Shown here piece after piece: positions 8,223 to 15,768 of a DNA stretch of 16,778 nt. Every line of letters begins with the position of its first letter. The first letter of the stretch is position 1. This DNA is from CAYRVX01 sp964642165 (GTDB taxonomy: Bacteria > Planctomycetota > Phycisphaerae > SM23-33). Below the pieces are notes generated by a model. It did not search any database. It saw only the letters and a list, made by a program, of their open reading frames with translations, and was not told where the DNA came from. The position numbers were made by a program, and so were the translations under genes. Location: NCBI GenBank assembly GCA_964642165.1, contig CAZXOC010000160.1:1-16778 (forward strand). Reading direction: 5' to 3'.

Positions 8223-9580
8223 GGCTCCACCTGCTCCGACGGCGCCGCGTGCCGGGTGCCGAAGGCCTGGATGGCGTTGTGCTCGAGCTGCGCCTCGCGT
8301 CGCTGGACCCAGCGGCTGAGCCACGCGTGGGCCAGCAGAAGCGGAATGGCCACCATCAGCCCGAGCTGCGTCGTGATCAGGGCCTCCGAGATGCCGCCGG
8401 ACAGCAGGCGCGGGTTGCCCGTCCCGGCGGCCGAGATCGTGTCGAACGTGGCGATCATGCCCGAGACCGTCCCGAGCAGCCCCAGCAGCGGCGCCACCCC
8501 CGCCAGCGCGCCCAGCAGCGACAGCGACCGCTCCAGCCGCGGCGCCTCGGCAAGCAGGGCCGACTCCATCGCCGCCTCGCGCTGCTCGCCGGGAGAGCCC
8601 GCCGCCTCCGCCCCGGCCAGCAACACGCGGGCCGTCGGCGTCCGCGGCGCGGGGAGCCTCTCCCGCGCCGCGGCGACATCCCCTCGACCAAGGCACGACA
8701 GGACGTCCGCCACCAGCGAGGGCGGGGCCTTGGCGCGGACGAGGAAGTAGACGCGGTCCGAGATCAGCAGCAGCCCCACCACGGCCACCACCAGGATCGG
8801 GTAGACGAACAGCCCCCCCGCGGCGAGCCAGGACCGCACGCCCTTCGGCTCCGCGGGCGCCCGGTCGATCAGGGCGCCGGCCACGTCGATCGGCAGGCGA
8901 GTCAGTCGCCCGGCGGCGGCTGCGCGAAGGGCCTCGACGTGCGCGTCGGCAAGGTGGGGCCCCGCAATGACGCTTCGGCCGTCCGGCAGGGCGCGCAGCA
9001 GGCCGCTCGTCTCGCGCCGCTCGCCGCAGGCATAGGCCGCGTAGGCGCCCAGCCGCAGCACCGGCACGCTCACCTCCTCGCCGCTTCGGGCGACGACGGC
9101 CCGCGACTTCACGTCGATGCGCGAGTCGCCTTCCAGGCGCGTCAGGCGGTCGGCCAGCGCCTCCCACAACGTCTGTTCCAAGGCCGCGGCGTCGGCGTTG
9201 GGGTCGACCTCCGCGCCGGACGCGCCCGCCGCCTGGGCCACGAGGCTCGCCGTCTGGTGCGCGGTCAGCGCGGCCGAGCTGTCCAGGCCGGCGAGATCCG
9301 TCTCGAGGCCGCGGACCGTCTCCCGCGCGGCGTCGGCCTGGTCCTCGGCGGCGGACAGATCGGCGTAGGCCTGCTGAAGCTCCGCCGCCAGGGCCCCGCG
9401 CTCGGCGAGGTGCTGTTTCCGGGCCTCGGCCAGGGCCTCCTCGGCGGCCTGGCGCGACGCTCGTGCCCGGCGGAGCAGCTCGCCGCCGGAGATGCCCAGG
9501 GCCCGGCGGGCGGGCCAGGCCGCGGCCGCCAGCACCAGCGCCGCGAGGGCGAATCGAGTTGCCTGACTGCGCACGCGCAT
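8219..9580 (-). CDS. ttpC: TtpC-like large ExbB with N-terminal periplasmic coiled-coil domain
   Basis: A 453-residue protein, ATG at 9580, 6 nt after the DUF3450 stop, with AAGGA 10 nt upstream. It has an export signal or anchor (about 8-28), then a long Ala/Glu/Arg-rich coiled coil (about 35-120), a small domain containing EVSVPVLRLGAYAAYA (about 168-185), and a C-terminal MotA/TolQ/ExbB module with membrane helices at about 255-280, 355-378 and 400-422. Family signatures are GVAPLLGLLGTVSGMIATF and EALITTQLGLMVAIPLL. The same architecture is known for TtpC, the fourth inner-membrane protein required by the Vibrio TonB2 system. The probable role is to extend the motor complex into the periplasm, in contact with the DUF3450 protein encoded next to it. 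The symbol is assigned by architecture and position, not by alignment. Confidence 0.87.
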   Translation of the reverse strand: MRVRSQATRFALAALVLAAAAWPARRALGISGGELLRRARASRQAAEEALAEARKQHLAERGALAAELQQAYADLSAAEDQADAARETVRGLETDLAGLDSSAALTAHQTASLVAQAAGASGAEVDPNADAAALEQTLWEALADRLTRLEGDSRIDVKSRAVVARSGEEVSVPVLRLGAYAAYACGERRETSGLLRALPDGRSVIAGPHLADAHVEALRAAAAGRLTRLPIDVAGALIDRAPAEPKGVRSWLAAGGLFVYPILVVAVVGLLLISDRVYFLVRAKAPPSLVADVLSCLGRGDVAAARERLPAPRTPTARVLLAGAEAAGSPGEQREAAMESALLAEAPRLERSLSLLGALAGVAPLLGLLGTVSGMIATFDTISAAGTGNPRLLSGGISEALITTQLGLMVAIPLLLAHAWLSRWVQRREAQLEHNAIQAFGTRHAAPSEQVEP

Positions 9581-9586
9581 CGCCGT

Positions 9587-10429
9587 CTAGTCCTTCGCCG
9601 GCGGCGGGGGAACGGGCAGCAGCGCCCAGTCCGGCGTCTCGCGTCCCTCGGCAACGGCGAACGCCTTCCGGACGGCCTGCACGTCTCGCGGCTCCGTCAC
9701 GGCACTGAGGATGACTCGCCCGTCGCGCACGGCGGCCGTCCCGGCCTGCTTGCCGTCGAGGCTCATCCACCACGCCGCCACGCCGCCGACGCGAAGCAGC
9801 CTCACCGCCATCCTGCGCCCGCCGAGAGAGCCGCCGACCACCTCGACCCCCGCGCGCTTCGTCCGCCGCCGCGCCTCCTCCAGCCGCTCGACACCGGCGG
9901 CAAGCCGACGACCTGGCTCGGTGATGCCCGCGGCCCGGTCCGGCGGGACCAGTCCGGGCAGGGACCGCCGCGCCAGGTCGGCCAGGGCCTTCTCCAGGCG
10001 CTCGCAGAGCATGTCGACGGCGGCCTCGACGGACTCAAGCCGCTGCCGCCCCCCCTTCCGCTTTGCCAGGCGCTTCCGCAGCTTCGCCTCGGCCTGGCGA
10101 GCCGCGGCGGCCGCCGCCTTGTGCCTCTCGGCCTCCCGCAGCACGGTGGACTTCAGCAGCTCCAGCTTCTCCTTCTCGACGGCCCATTGCTGGCGTTCCT
10201 TCAGCAATTGGGCCCTCGCCGCGCCGGCCGCCCGCAGCTCCGCCATCACCTGTTCGGCGACGGCAGGCTTCTCGCCGCCCGCGGTGGGGTCCCCCGCCGC
10301 CGCGACGCCGGCAGCCGACAGCAGCGCGATGATCGCCCGCAGGCAGACCGGCCGCAGCCCGCCCGCGGCGGCCCGCGAAGCGCCGTGTCGCCCGGCGCGC
10401 CTCGACGGGCGTTGGGCGGGGGGGAGCAT
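9587..10429 (-). CDS. DUF3450 family periplasmic coiled-coil protein of TonB2-type system
   Basis: A 280-residue protein. The ATG at 10429 is chosen because it directly follows the upstream stop (TGAGATG) and has GAGGGGAG 5 nt before it; a start at 10477 is possible in frame but would lie inside the preceding gene. Residues 30-45 (LRAIIALLSAAGVAAA) are a signal-peptide core behind a long basic N-region. A coiled coil follows (about 57-140), then a C-terminal part with LLRVGGVAAWWMSLDGKQAG, the characteristic end motif of DUF3450 proteins. This family regularly precedes ttpC-exbB-exbD-tonB in TonB2-type operons and is thought to be periplasmic; its molecular job is not established. The N-region is longer than usual, and an undetected internal start cannot be excluded. 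Confidence 0.8.
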   Translation of the reverse strand: MLPPAQRPSRRAGRHGASRAAAGGLRPVCLRAIIALLSAAGVAAAGDPTAGGEKPAVAEQVMAELRAAGAARAQLLKERQQWAVEKEKLELLKSTVLREAERHKAAAAAARQAEAKLRKRLAKRKGGRQRLESVEAAVDMLCERLEKALADLARRSLPGLVPPDRAAGITEPGRRLAAGVERLEEARRRTKRAGVEVVGGSLGGRRMAVRLLRVGGVAAWWMSLDGKQAGTAAVRDGRVILSAVTEPRDVQAVRKAFAVAEGRETPDWALLPVPPPPAKD

Positions 10430-10430
10430 C

Positions 10431-11960
10431 TCAGCTCCCCTCGCCGCCGGGCTTGCGGAACTCGACCCAGACGCCATAGCTCACGTCCTCTCCCCCCGCC
10501 GGCTTGGGCACCTCGACGCGGAAGTCGCGGATGCCCAGCTCGGACATCATCTTCCGCAGGGCCCGGGCCTCGTCCTGCCGGTCGTACTTCGGGCCCCCGC
10601 CCTGCTTTGCCCGGATCTTCCGGGCGGTCTCGGTTGGCAGGTTCCTTGGGAACCCCCTGCCAATATAGGCGACGGCGCCGGGCTTCAGAACGCGGTAGAT
10701 CTCCCGGAAGCCCTTCTTCCGGTCGCCCCAGAAGTGGTACGACCCGCGGGAGACCACGACGTCGGCGTAGTTGTCCCGGAACGGAAGGGCCTTGGCATCG
10801 GCGCGGATCGCGCCGACGCGGTGACCGAGGCCCTGCGCCTCGGCCAGCCGGAGGAAGTGCGGGAAGAAATGCGGGTTGATGTCGGCGTTGACCCAGTGCA
10901 GCTTCGTCCGCCTGCAGAGCTCGACGATCAACGTGCCCGGCCCGCTTCCCACGTCGATGCCGACCCCCTCCCTCTCGGCCAGCTTGTAGTCCGCGGCGAT
11001 CTGGGCGGCCAGCGGGGCATAGACCGGCGCGAGCACGCCGCGGCTGGCCCGAACCATCCCCTCGGCGCTTCGCGCGAGCTTCCCCCCGGGCGCCGCGGCG
11101 AGCGGCGGCGGCGTGAAGCCGTGACGCCTCCACACGGCCCGGCCGGCGGCACTTCGCAGAAACAGGACGAACCGCTCGGCGAGCGCCCGGCTGCGAGCAA
11201 AGCGGAACACCACCGCGACGAGGTTGACCTTCACGTTCTGCTCCGGCGGAATCGCAATCACGTCCAGCTTGCCCCGCAAGCGGCCGGCTGCCTCGTCCCA
11301 GACGACGGCGGCGTCCAGCTTCCCGGCGGCGAGGAAGTCGGCGATCGTGCGCAGCGTCGCGCGCTCGCCGTCGCCGGTCGCCGTGGATGCGGCCGGCACC
11401 ACCTTGTTCCGGTGAAGCAGCCGCCGGGAGGCCTCGCCTACCTGGCAGCCGTTCGGGTCCTCTACGAAGACGCGCAAGCCCGGCCGGGACAGGTCGCTCA
11501 AGCCCCGGATGTGCTTCGGATTGCCCTTGCCCACCACCAGGGCCAGCCGAAGGACCGCGACCGGCAGCTTGGCGGCCACCACGTCCTGCCGCTCGGCCGC
11601 GCGAACGTGACGCAGGTCCGCGGCGACGTAGACGTCGGCGTCGCGGCGGCGGATGGAATCGGCGAGAACGCCCCCGGGCGAGCCGCTCGTGTACGTCAGG
11701 TCACAGCGGGCCTCTTTCTCGAAGGCGGCGGTGAGTTCGCGGAGGACGGCCCGCACGTTGCCGCCGGAGCAGACCACCAACCGGGGCGCCTTCGCCCCGC
11801 TCGCGGCGCCGCCGCCGTCCCGCCCGGGCGCTTCCGGCGCGGCGCACGCGCAGGCGGTCGCGGCGGCCAGCAGCGCGAGCCGTCCACGCATGGCCGCGCG
11901 GAGCCGCCGGATCACCGGCCACCTGCATGTGGCTTGACTTGGGGCGATTCTCAGGGACAT
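10431..11960 (-). CDS. Fusion of ModA-type solute-binding domain with class I SAM methyltransferase, lipoprotein-like N-terminus
   Basis: A continuous 509-residue frame. The ATG at 11960 lies 12 nt after the receptor stop; an in-frame ATG at 11891 (residue 24) is a reasonable alternative, neither with a strong ribosome site. A basic stretch and hydrophobic core (RGRLALLAAATACAC) lead to a possible lipobox at Cys37. Residues about 59-282 resemble ModA/WtpA-type type II binding proteins: LVVCSGGNVRAVLRELTAAF, then ADVYVAADLRHV, VFVEDPNGCQVG and DAAVVWDEAAG. Residues about 298-505 are a methyltransferase with motif I GIDVGSGPGT (334-343), an acidic NADINPHFF, then ADAKALPF and SRGSYHFWGDRKKG. 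No modB or modC gene follows. The substrate is unknown; oxyanion or metal binding is suggested only by the ModA likeness. Export of the enzyme half would be odd, because SAM is cytoplasmic. Confidence 0.8.
   Translation of the reverse strand: MSLRIAPSQATCRWPVIRRLRAAMRGRLALLAAATACACAAPEAPGRDGGGAASGAKAPRLVVCSGGNVRAVLRELTAAFEKEARCDLTYTSGSPGGVLADSIRRRDADVYVAADLRHVRAAERQDVVAAKLPVAVLRLALVVGKGNPKHIRGLSDLSRPGLRVFVEDPNGCQVGEASRRLLHRNKVVPAASTATGDGERATLRTIADFLAAGKLDAAVVWDEAAGRLRGKLDVIAIPPEQNVKVNLVAVVFRFARSRALAERFVLFLRSAAGRAVWRRHGFTPPPLAAAPGGKLARSAEGMVRASRGVLAPVYAPLAAQIAADYKLAEREGVGIDVGSGPGTLIVELCRRTKLHWVNADINPHFFPHFLRLAEAQGLGHRVGAIRADAKALPFRDNYADVVVSRGSYHFWGDRKKGFREIYRVLKPGAVAYIGRGFPRNLPTETARKIRAKQGGGPKYDRQDEARALRKMMSELGIRDFRVEVPKPAGGEDVSYGVWVEFRKPGGEGS
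10435..10442 (-). promoter_or_regulatory. Ribosome binding site deciding the DUF3450 start
   Basis: GAGGGGAG on the minus strand, 5 nt before the ATG at 10429 and inside the last codons of the methyltransferase fusion gene. It supports the start at 10429 over the in-frame ATG at 10477. Confidence 0.6.
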
Positions 11961-11972
11961 TCGCTCGCCGGG

Positions 11973-14105
11973 TTAGAACTTCAGGCCCATCCCGGTCTTG
12001 AACCGCCGGCCTTCGTCGGGGTAGCCCGCAACGGTGGAATAGCTCTTGTCGCAGATGTTGTCCACGCCGAAGAACACGTAGTGCTGCCGGTCCTTGCCGA
12101 AGTAGTAGGTGGCCTTGGCATTGAGCTCGGTGAACGCGCCGAGGCTGGCCGGGTCGGACCCGCTGGCCATGAACCGGTCGTTCTCGTACCTCGAGACGTG
12201 CCGGGTCAGAAGGGACAGCTCGAGGTTCTTCCACAGCCACGAGACGCCGCCGCCGAGAACGAACTCGGGCACCTCCCTGTCGCGCACCCAGTCGCCGTCG
12301 GCGTCCTCGCGCCGGGACTGCATCGCCACGACGTTGCCGAAGAACTGGAAGCCGCTCTTGAACCGCTTCGTCCGCACGTCCAGCTCCAGGCCGTAGCTGT
12401 CGCGGTCGGCGTTCTCGTACAGGCCGTACTCGTCCCCGGTCACGGGGTCGGTGACCTTCCCGCCGGTCAGCAGCGCGGCGTCCTTCTGGTGGACGTAGAA
12501 GGCCGTCAGCATCGCCTCGCCGAAGCCGTCCCACTGTCTTCTGACACCGAGGTCGACCTTGGTCCGCCGCTCCGTGCCCGGGCGCTCGAGGTCCTCGTTG
12601 AAGATGCCCGGCTTGCCGGCGATTTGCCCCGTCGCGAAGTTGCCGTGCAGCGACCAGCCCTCCGCCAGGGCGTACGACGCGCCCAGCGTCAGCGTCTGGA
12701 GCGGGTCCTCCCACTCGTTGTGCACGTCCTCGACCTGCCGCAGGGCCTTGGGCTGCGCTCCCTCCACGCCGAACCCGCCGAAGTCGTCCACGCGCGTGTG
12801 CGTCAGGCGGTAGCCGACGTTGACGTCCAGCTTGCCGAAGTCGTGCTCATCGACGATCACGCCGGAATACGTGCTCAGGTCGCCCCGCCGGCCGACGTAG
12901 AACCGCTTGCCCGTCGGCGCGACCCACCGGTTGAACATCCCGCCGAGCCGCAGCGTGTTGTGCTCGCCGATGGCGAGGCTCTGGATCACCCGCGCGCCGT
13001 ACTCGTAGTCGCGTTCCGTCCAGTCGTCCGAGCCGACGCGATGGCCCCGGAAGCGGCGGTGAGCGTAGCTGGTGGTGATCTCCGTGGAGGCCCGGTCCGA
13101 CGCCTCGTACCGCGCCTTGCCCACGAGCAGGTACATGCACATCGGGTCGAAGTGGTCGCGGCGGCTCAGCAGCGTCGGGCTGGCCGGTGGCCGGGCCAGC
13201 TTGAGGTACCGCTCGCCTTGGAACCCGTAGCCCGTCAGGCTCAGCGTCAGCGCCGAGACGGGCTTGTAGACCAGCCGCCCGAAGAAGTTCCCGATGTTCT
13301 CCTTGGCGTTCATGCCGTCCGGGCCGTCCGTGTGGCGGTAGCCGATCCCCACGCCGTAGGAGAGCGTCTCCCCGACGGCGCTGCCGTGGGCCAGGTTGCT
13401 CAGCCACGTGTTGTCGCTGCCGTACTCCACGTCCAGGCGCGTCTCCTGCTGGGTCCACGTTCGCGGAACCACGTGGACCAGGCCGGTCATCCCCCCGGGA
13501 CCCAGCAGCAGGGCGCTGCTCGAGCGGACCAGCTCGATCCGCTCGACGGTCGCGGCGTTGAAGAAGTAGCTCGACTCGTGGAACTCGCGCTGCCAGGCCC
13601 CGTCGATCACGTACGTCGGGTACGGGTAGCGCTGCCCCCGCACCGAGAAGAACTGCTTGACCTTGCGCCCGCGCGTCTCCGTCCACGCGCCCGGCGTGTA
13701 CTTCAGCGCGTCCACCAGGGAGTAGGCGTCCAGCCACTCGATCTCCTTCCGGCCCACCACCGTCGTCGCCGTGTCCAGCCCGGGCGACTCCGTCAGCGGG
13801 CGCCGGATCAGGTCTCGCGGGGGCAGGGCCGTGAAGATCGACCGGTCCCCCTGCTCGACCGGCGGTCTCTTGCCCGTGATGGTGATCTCCGGAAGCTCGT
13901 GCTCCCCAGCCGGCCCCGCCGCCTCGCGCGCGGGCTCGTTCGCGTCCCGTTCCGGCCCCGAGGGCTGGGTCGTCGCGCCCGGCGGCGCCGGAGAAACCGC
14001 GCTGTTGGGATCGCCATCAGCCCCGAGGGCCGCCGACACGGCAAGCCCCACGCACACCACGCCGACCGCCCACGTCCATCCTCGCGAGAACACGCTGCTG
14101 GTCAT
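11973..14105 (-). CDS. TonB-dependent outer-membrane receptor
   Basis: A 710-residue protein. The ATG at 14105 is preferred because AAGGGAG lies 9 nt upstream; an ATG at 14114 directly abuts that site. Residues 1-29 are a signal peptide (ending VSAALGA). A Pro/Glu-rich spacer (30-70) is followed by a TonB box, LPEITITGKR (71-80). The plug domain (about 108-215) shows DALKYTPGAWTETRGRKVKQ, then FSVRGQRYPYPTYVIDG and VERIELVRSSSALLLGPGG. The barrel follows (about 220-710) and ends in phenylalanine (GMGLKF), the usual signal for outer-membrane insertion. There is no STN signalling domain before the TonB box, unlike FecA-type transducers. The ligand cannot be read from the sequence; siderophore, metal complex or cobamide are all open. 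It is the first gene of the operon, so its own TonB/ExbBD motor is made from the same transcript. Confidence 0.93.
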   Translation of the reverse strand: MTSSVFSRGWTWAVGVVCVGLAVSAALGADGDPNSAVSPAPPGATTQPSGPERDANEPAREAAGPAGEHELPEITITGKRPPVEQGDRSIFTALPPRDLIRRPLTESPGLDTATTVVGRKEIEWLDAYSLVDALKYTPGAWTETRGRKVKQFFSVRGQRYPYPTYVIDGAWQREFHESSYFFNAATVERIELVRSSSALLLGPGGMTGLVHVVPRTWTQQETRLDVEYGSDNTWLSNLAHGSAVGETLSYGVGIGYRHTDGPDGMNAKENIGNFFGRLVYKPVSALTLSLTGYGFQGERYLKLARPPASPTLLSRRDHFDPMCMYLLVGKARYEASDRASTEITTSYAHRRFRGHRVGSDDWTERDYEYGARVIQSLAIGEHNTLRLGGMFNRWVAPTGKRFYVGRRGDLSTYSGVIVDEHDFGKLDVNVGYRLTHTRVDDFGGFGVEGAQPKALRQVEDVHNEWEDPLQTLTLGASYALAEGWSLHGNFATGQIAGKPGIFNEDLERPGTERRTKVDLGVRRQWDGFGEAMLTAFYVHQKDAALLTGGKVTDPVTGDEYGLYENADRDSYGLELDVRTKRFKSGFQFFGNVVAMQSRREDADGDWVRDREVPEFVLGGGVSWLWKNLELSLLTRHVSRYENDRFMASGSDPASLGAFTELNAKATYYFGKDRQHYVFFGVDNICDKSYSTVAGYPDEGRRFKTGMGLKF

Positions 14106-14248
14106 CCGCCTCATCTCCCTTCCGTACCGGCCTGGGATCGCTCCGTTGGCCGGCGACCGCCCCGACGGGCGCACAATCCATCCATAGAGGCCATACGATC
14201 GACGGAAGCGTCTCGGGACACGAAAGCCGCAACGGCAAGGGAACCGGA
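14106..14248 (-). promoter_or_regulatory. Leader/intergenic region between anti-sigma gene and receptor operon
   Basis: This is the only sizeable gap between the sigma/anti-sigma pair and the eight-gene operon, so a promoter for the receptor is expected here. A tiny hairpin, GCCG-TTG-CGGC followed by TTT on the minus strand (14226-14236), lies just after the anti-sigma stop but is too weak to call a terminator. I looked for a Fur-like AT-rich palindrome and for the conserved boxes of a cobalamin riboswitch and saw neither. Read-through from the sigma operon is also possible. Confidence 0.35.
14115..14121 (-). promoter_or_regulatory. Ribosome binding site deciding the receptor start
   Basis: AAGGGAG on the minus strand. 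It is 9 nt before the ATG at 14105 but touches the ATG at 14114, which favours the shorter start for the receptor. Confidence 0.55.
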
Positions 14249-15676
14249 TCACGAATTGCCATACGGCGCCCCGCGAAGCGCGATGGCGTGGATGATCCCG
14301 TCGTGCGTCTTGACGTAGGCGGTGCGCCCGACTTGCCGGAAGGCGTCGCAGGAGCGCAAGCCCGCCATCTGCCAGGCGGTGCGGCCATCCTGCTGATGCA
14401 GCGCAAGCACGCGGCCTTCGTCGCGCGAGTCCATGAGGTACACGAGCCCGTCGCGGGCCGTCATGGGGCTGCATCCCCCGGCGATGCGCGTCCAGAGCGG
14501 CCGGCCGGTGCGGGCGTCGTAGGCTCGGACATCCGCCCCCCGGACGTAGACGCCGTGTTCCGTCGCCAGGAGGCGCCGCACGTCTCCCACGGGCTTGTGC
14601 CAAAGAGGCCGGCGTTCCCGCAGGTCCAGGCACTGGAGCGTGCCGGCGCCGTTCCGCGCAACGTGGGCCAGGTACGCCCTGCCGTCCGCCAGCGCCAGCA
14701 GCGGCCGGCGGCGGCCGGCACGGCCCGGCGTCACCGCCAGGGACCACGTTTCACGGCCCGAGTTGGGGTCGAGGCAGTGGAGGGATGCCGCCCCGGCGGC
14801 AAACAGGCAGCCGCCGTCGGCGGCGACGGCGGATACCGCCCCCCCGCTTTCGATGCCCTGTTCCCAGAGCGCACGACCCGTCGTCGCGTCGATCAGGTGC
14901 ACCGTGGCATGCGTCACCCAGGCAACGCGGCTCCCACCGACGGGCACGGGGCGACACGGGGCGACCCAGGGGTCGCTCCGCCCGTGCGAATAGCGCCACT
15001 GCACCGCCCCGCTCACGACATCCACCGCCAGCAGCTCGATCTGCCGCGGCCCGGCCGAGGCCAGGCAGTACACCCGTGAGTCACCTGCCGCCAGGTACCC
15101 GATGCTGCGCAACGCGGATTCCCATCGCGAACAGCCGGTGGCCAGGTCGATCGCCGCGACCCGTCCCTCACCGGCATCCCGGCGCAGGAAATACATGCTC
15201 TCCCCGTGCACCACGACGCTGTCCGCCGAAGAGGTAGGCTGCGCCGAGGCGCCGTCGTGACGCCACCTCTCCCCGGCCGCGCCGTCCTCGCCCGGCGGCG
15301 CCGCCACCCGCCCGTCGGGCAGGGACGCCGGAGCCCGGCCGGCTGCGAACGGCGAGGCCCACCAGATCGTGATGGCCAGGAGGATTGCAGCCGCCGCGGC
15401 GCCCGCGCCCGCCGCCACGTACCATGCCCACCGCCGGCGCCGCTCCGCCCGGATCTCGCGCGCCGCCGCCTGTGTCAGCGACCGCACGAGGGCCCGCCGC
15501 GGGGAAACCTCCGCGCCGGTGCGCCTCACCTCGGCGACCAGAAGGCGGTAGTCCTGCTCGATCTCCCGGCAGTCCGGGCAGGCGGCCAGGTGCTCCCGCA
15601 CGCGGGCCTCCGCCGGGGCGTCCAGCCCGCCCAGCACGAACAGCTCGAGTTGCGGGCGAATCCGATCGCAGTCCAT
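14249..15676 (-). CDS. Membrane anti-sigma factor with zinc finger and PQQ-like propeller sensor domain
   Basis: A 475-residue protein read from the ATG at 15676 (MDCDRIRPQLELF), the usual start of zinc-finger anti-sigma factors; an ATG at 15700 would add eight residues. The N-terminal zf-HC2 domain has Cys3 and His29-x3-Cys33-x2-Cys36. A basic stretch (RAERRRRWAW) precedes one membrane helix (about 87-106), so the finger is cytoplasmic and the rest periplasmic. The outer part (about 140-475) is a PQQ-type propeller of seven or eight blades: AIDLATGCSRWES, AVDVVSGAVQWRY, LIDATTGRALWEQ, CLDPNSGRETWSL, CLDLRERRPLWHK, AYDARTGRPLWTR, ALHQQDGRTAWQM and IIHAIAL. It should hold the sigma factor encoded 92 bases upstream until a periplasmic signal is sensed. 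The propeller replaces the FecR-type sensor of classical iron systems. The signal is unknown. Confidence 0.85.
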   Translation of the reverse strand: MDCDRIRPQLELFVLGGLDAPAEARVREHLAACPDCREIEQDYRLLVAEVRRTGAEVSPRRALVRSLTQAAAREIRAERRRRWAWYVAAGAGAAAAAILLAITIWWASPFAAGRAPASLPDGRVAAPPGEDGAAGERWRHDGASAQPTSSADSVVVHGESMYFLRRDAGEGRVAAIDLATGCSRWESALRSIGYLAAGDSRVYCLASAGPRQIELLAVDVVSGAVQWRYSHGRSDPWVAPCRPVPVGGSRVAWVTHATVHLIDATTGRALWEQGIESGGAVSAVAADGGCLFAAGAASLHCLDPNSGRETWSLAVTPGRAGRRRPLLALADGRAYLAHVARNGAGTLQCLDLRERRPLWHKPVGDVRRLLATEHGVYVRGADVRAYDARTGRPLWTRIAGGCSPMTARDGLVYLMDSRDEGRVLALHQQDGRTAWQMAGLRSCDAFRQVGRTAYVKTHDGIIHAIALRGAPYGNS

Positions 15677-15768
15677 GGGCCTTGCTGGTCTCCTTGGCAT
15701 GGGCCGTCACAGGGTACTACGATCGAGCCGGCCCATCCGGGACAGGTCGCCCCGCAAACCTCCGCGCC

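Noticed and set aside
10431..11960. Reading this gene as modA of an ordinary molybdate ABC transporter
   Set aside because: No permease or ATPase gene is adjacent and more than a third of the protein is a methyltransferase; the neighbours are all TonB-system genes.
14226..14236. Terminator after the anti-sigma gene
   Set aside because: The stem is only 4 bp with a three-T tail; such structures are frequent by chance in GC-rich DNA.
14106..14248. Cobalamin riboswitch or Fur box before the receptor
   Set aside because: The conserved riboswitch boxes and an AT-rich Fur-like palindrome were looked for and not found.
9711..14318. A plus-strand open frame of about 1500 codons opposite the receptor and fusion genes
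   Set aside because: High GC content makes antisense frames open. The translation shows no domain, while the minus strand carries clear families with ribosome sites and tight spacing.
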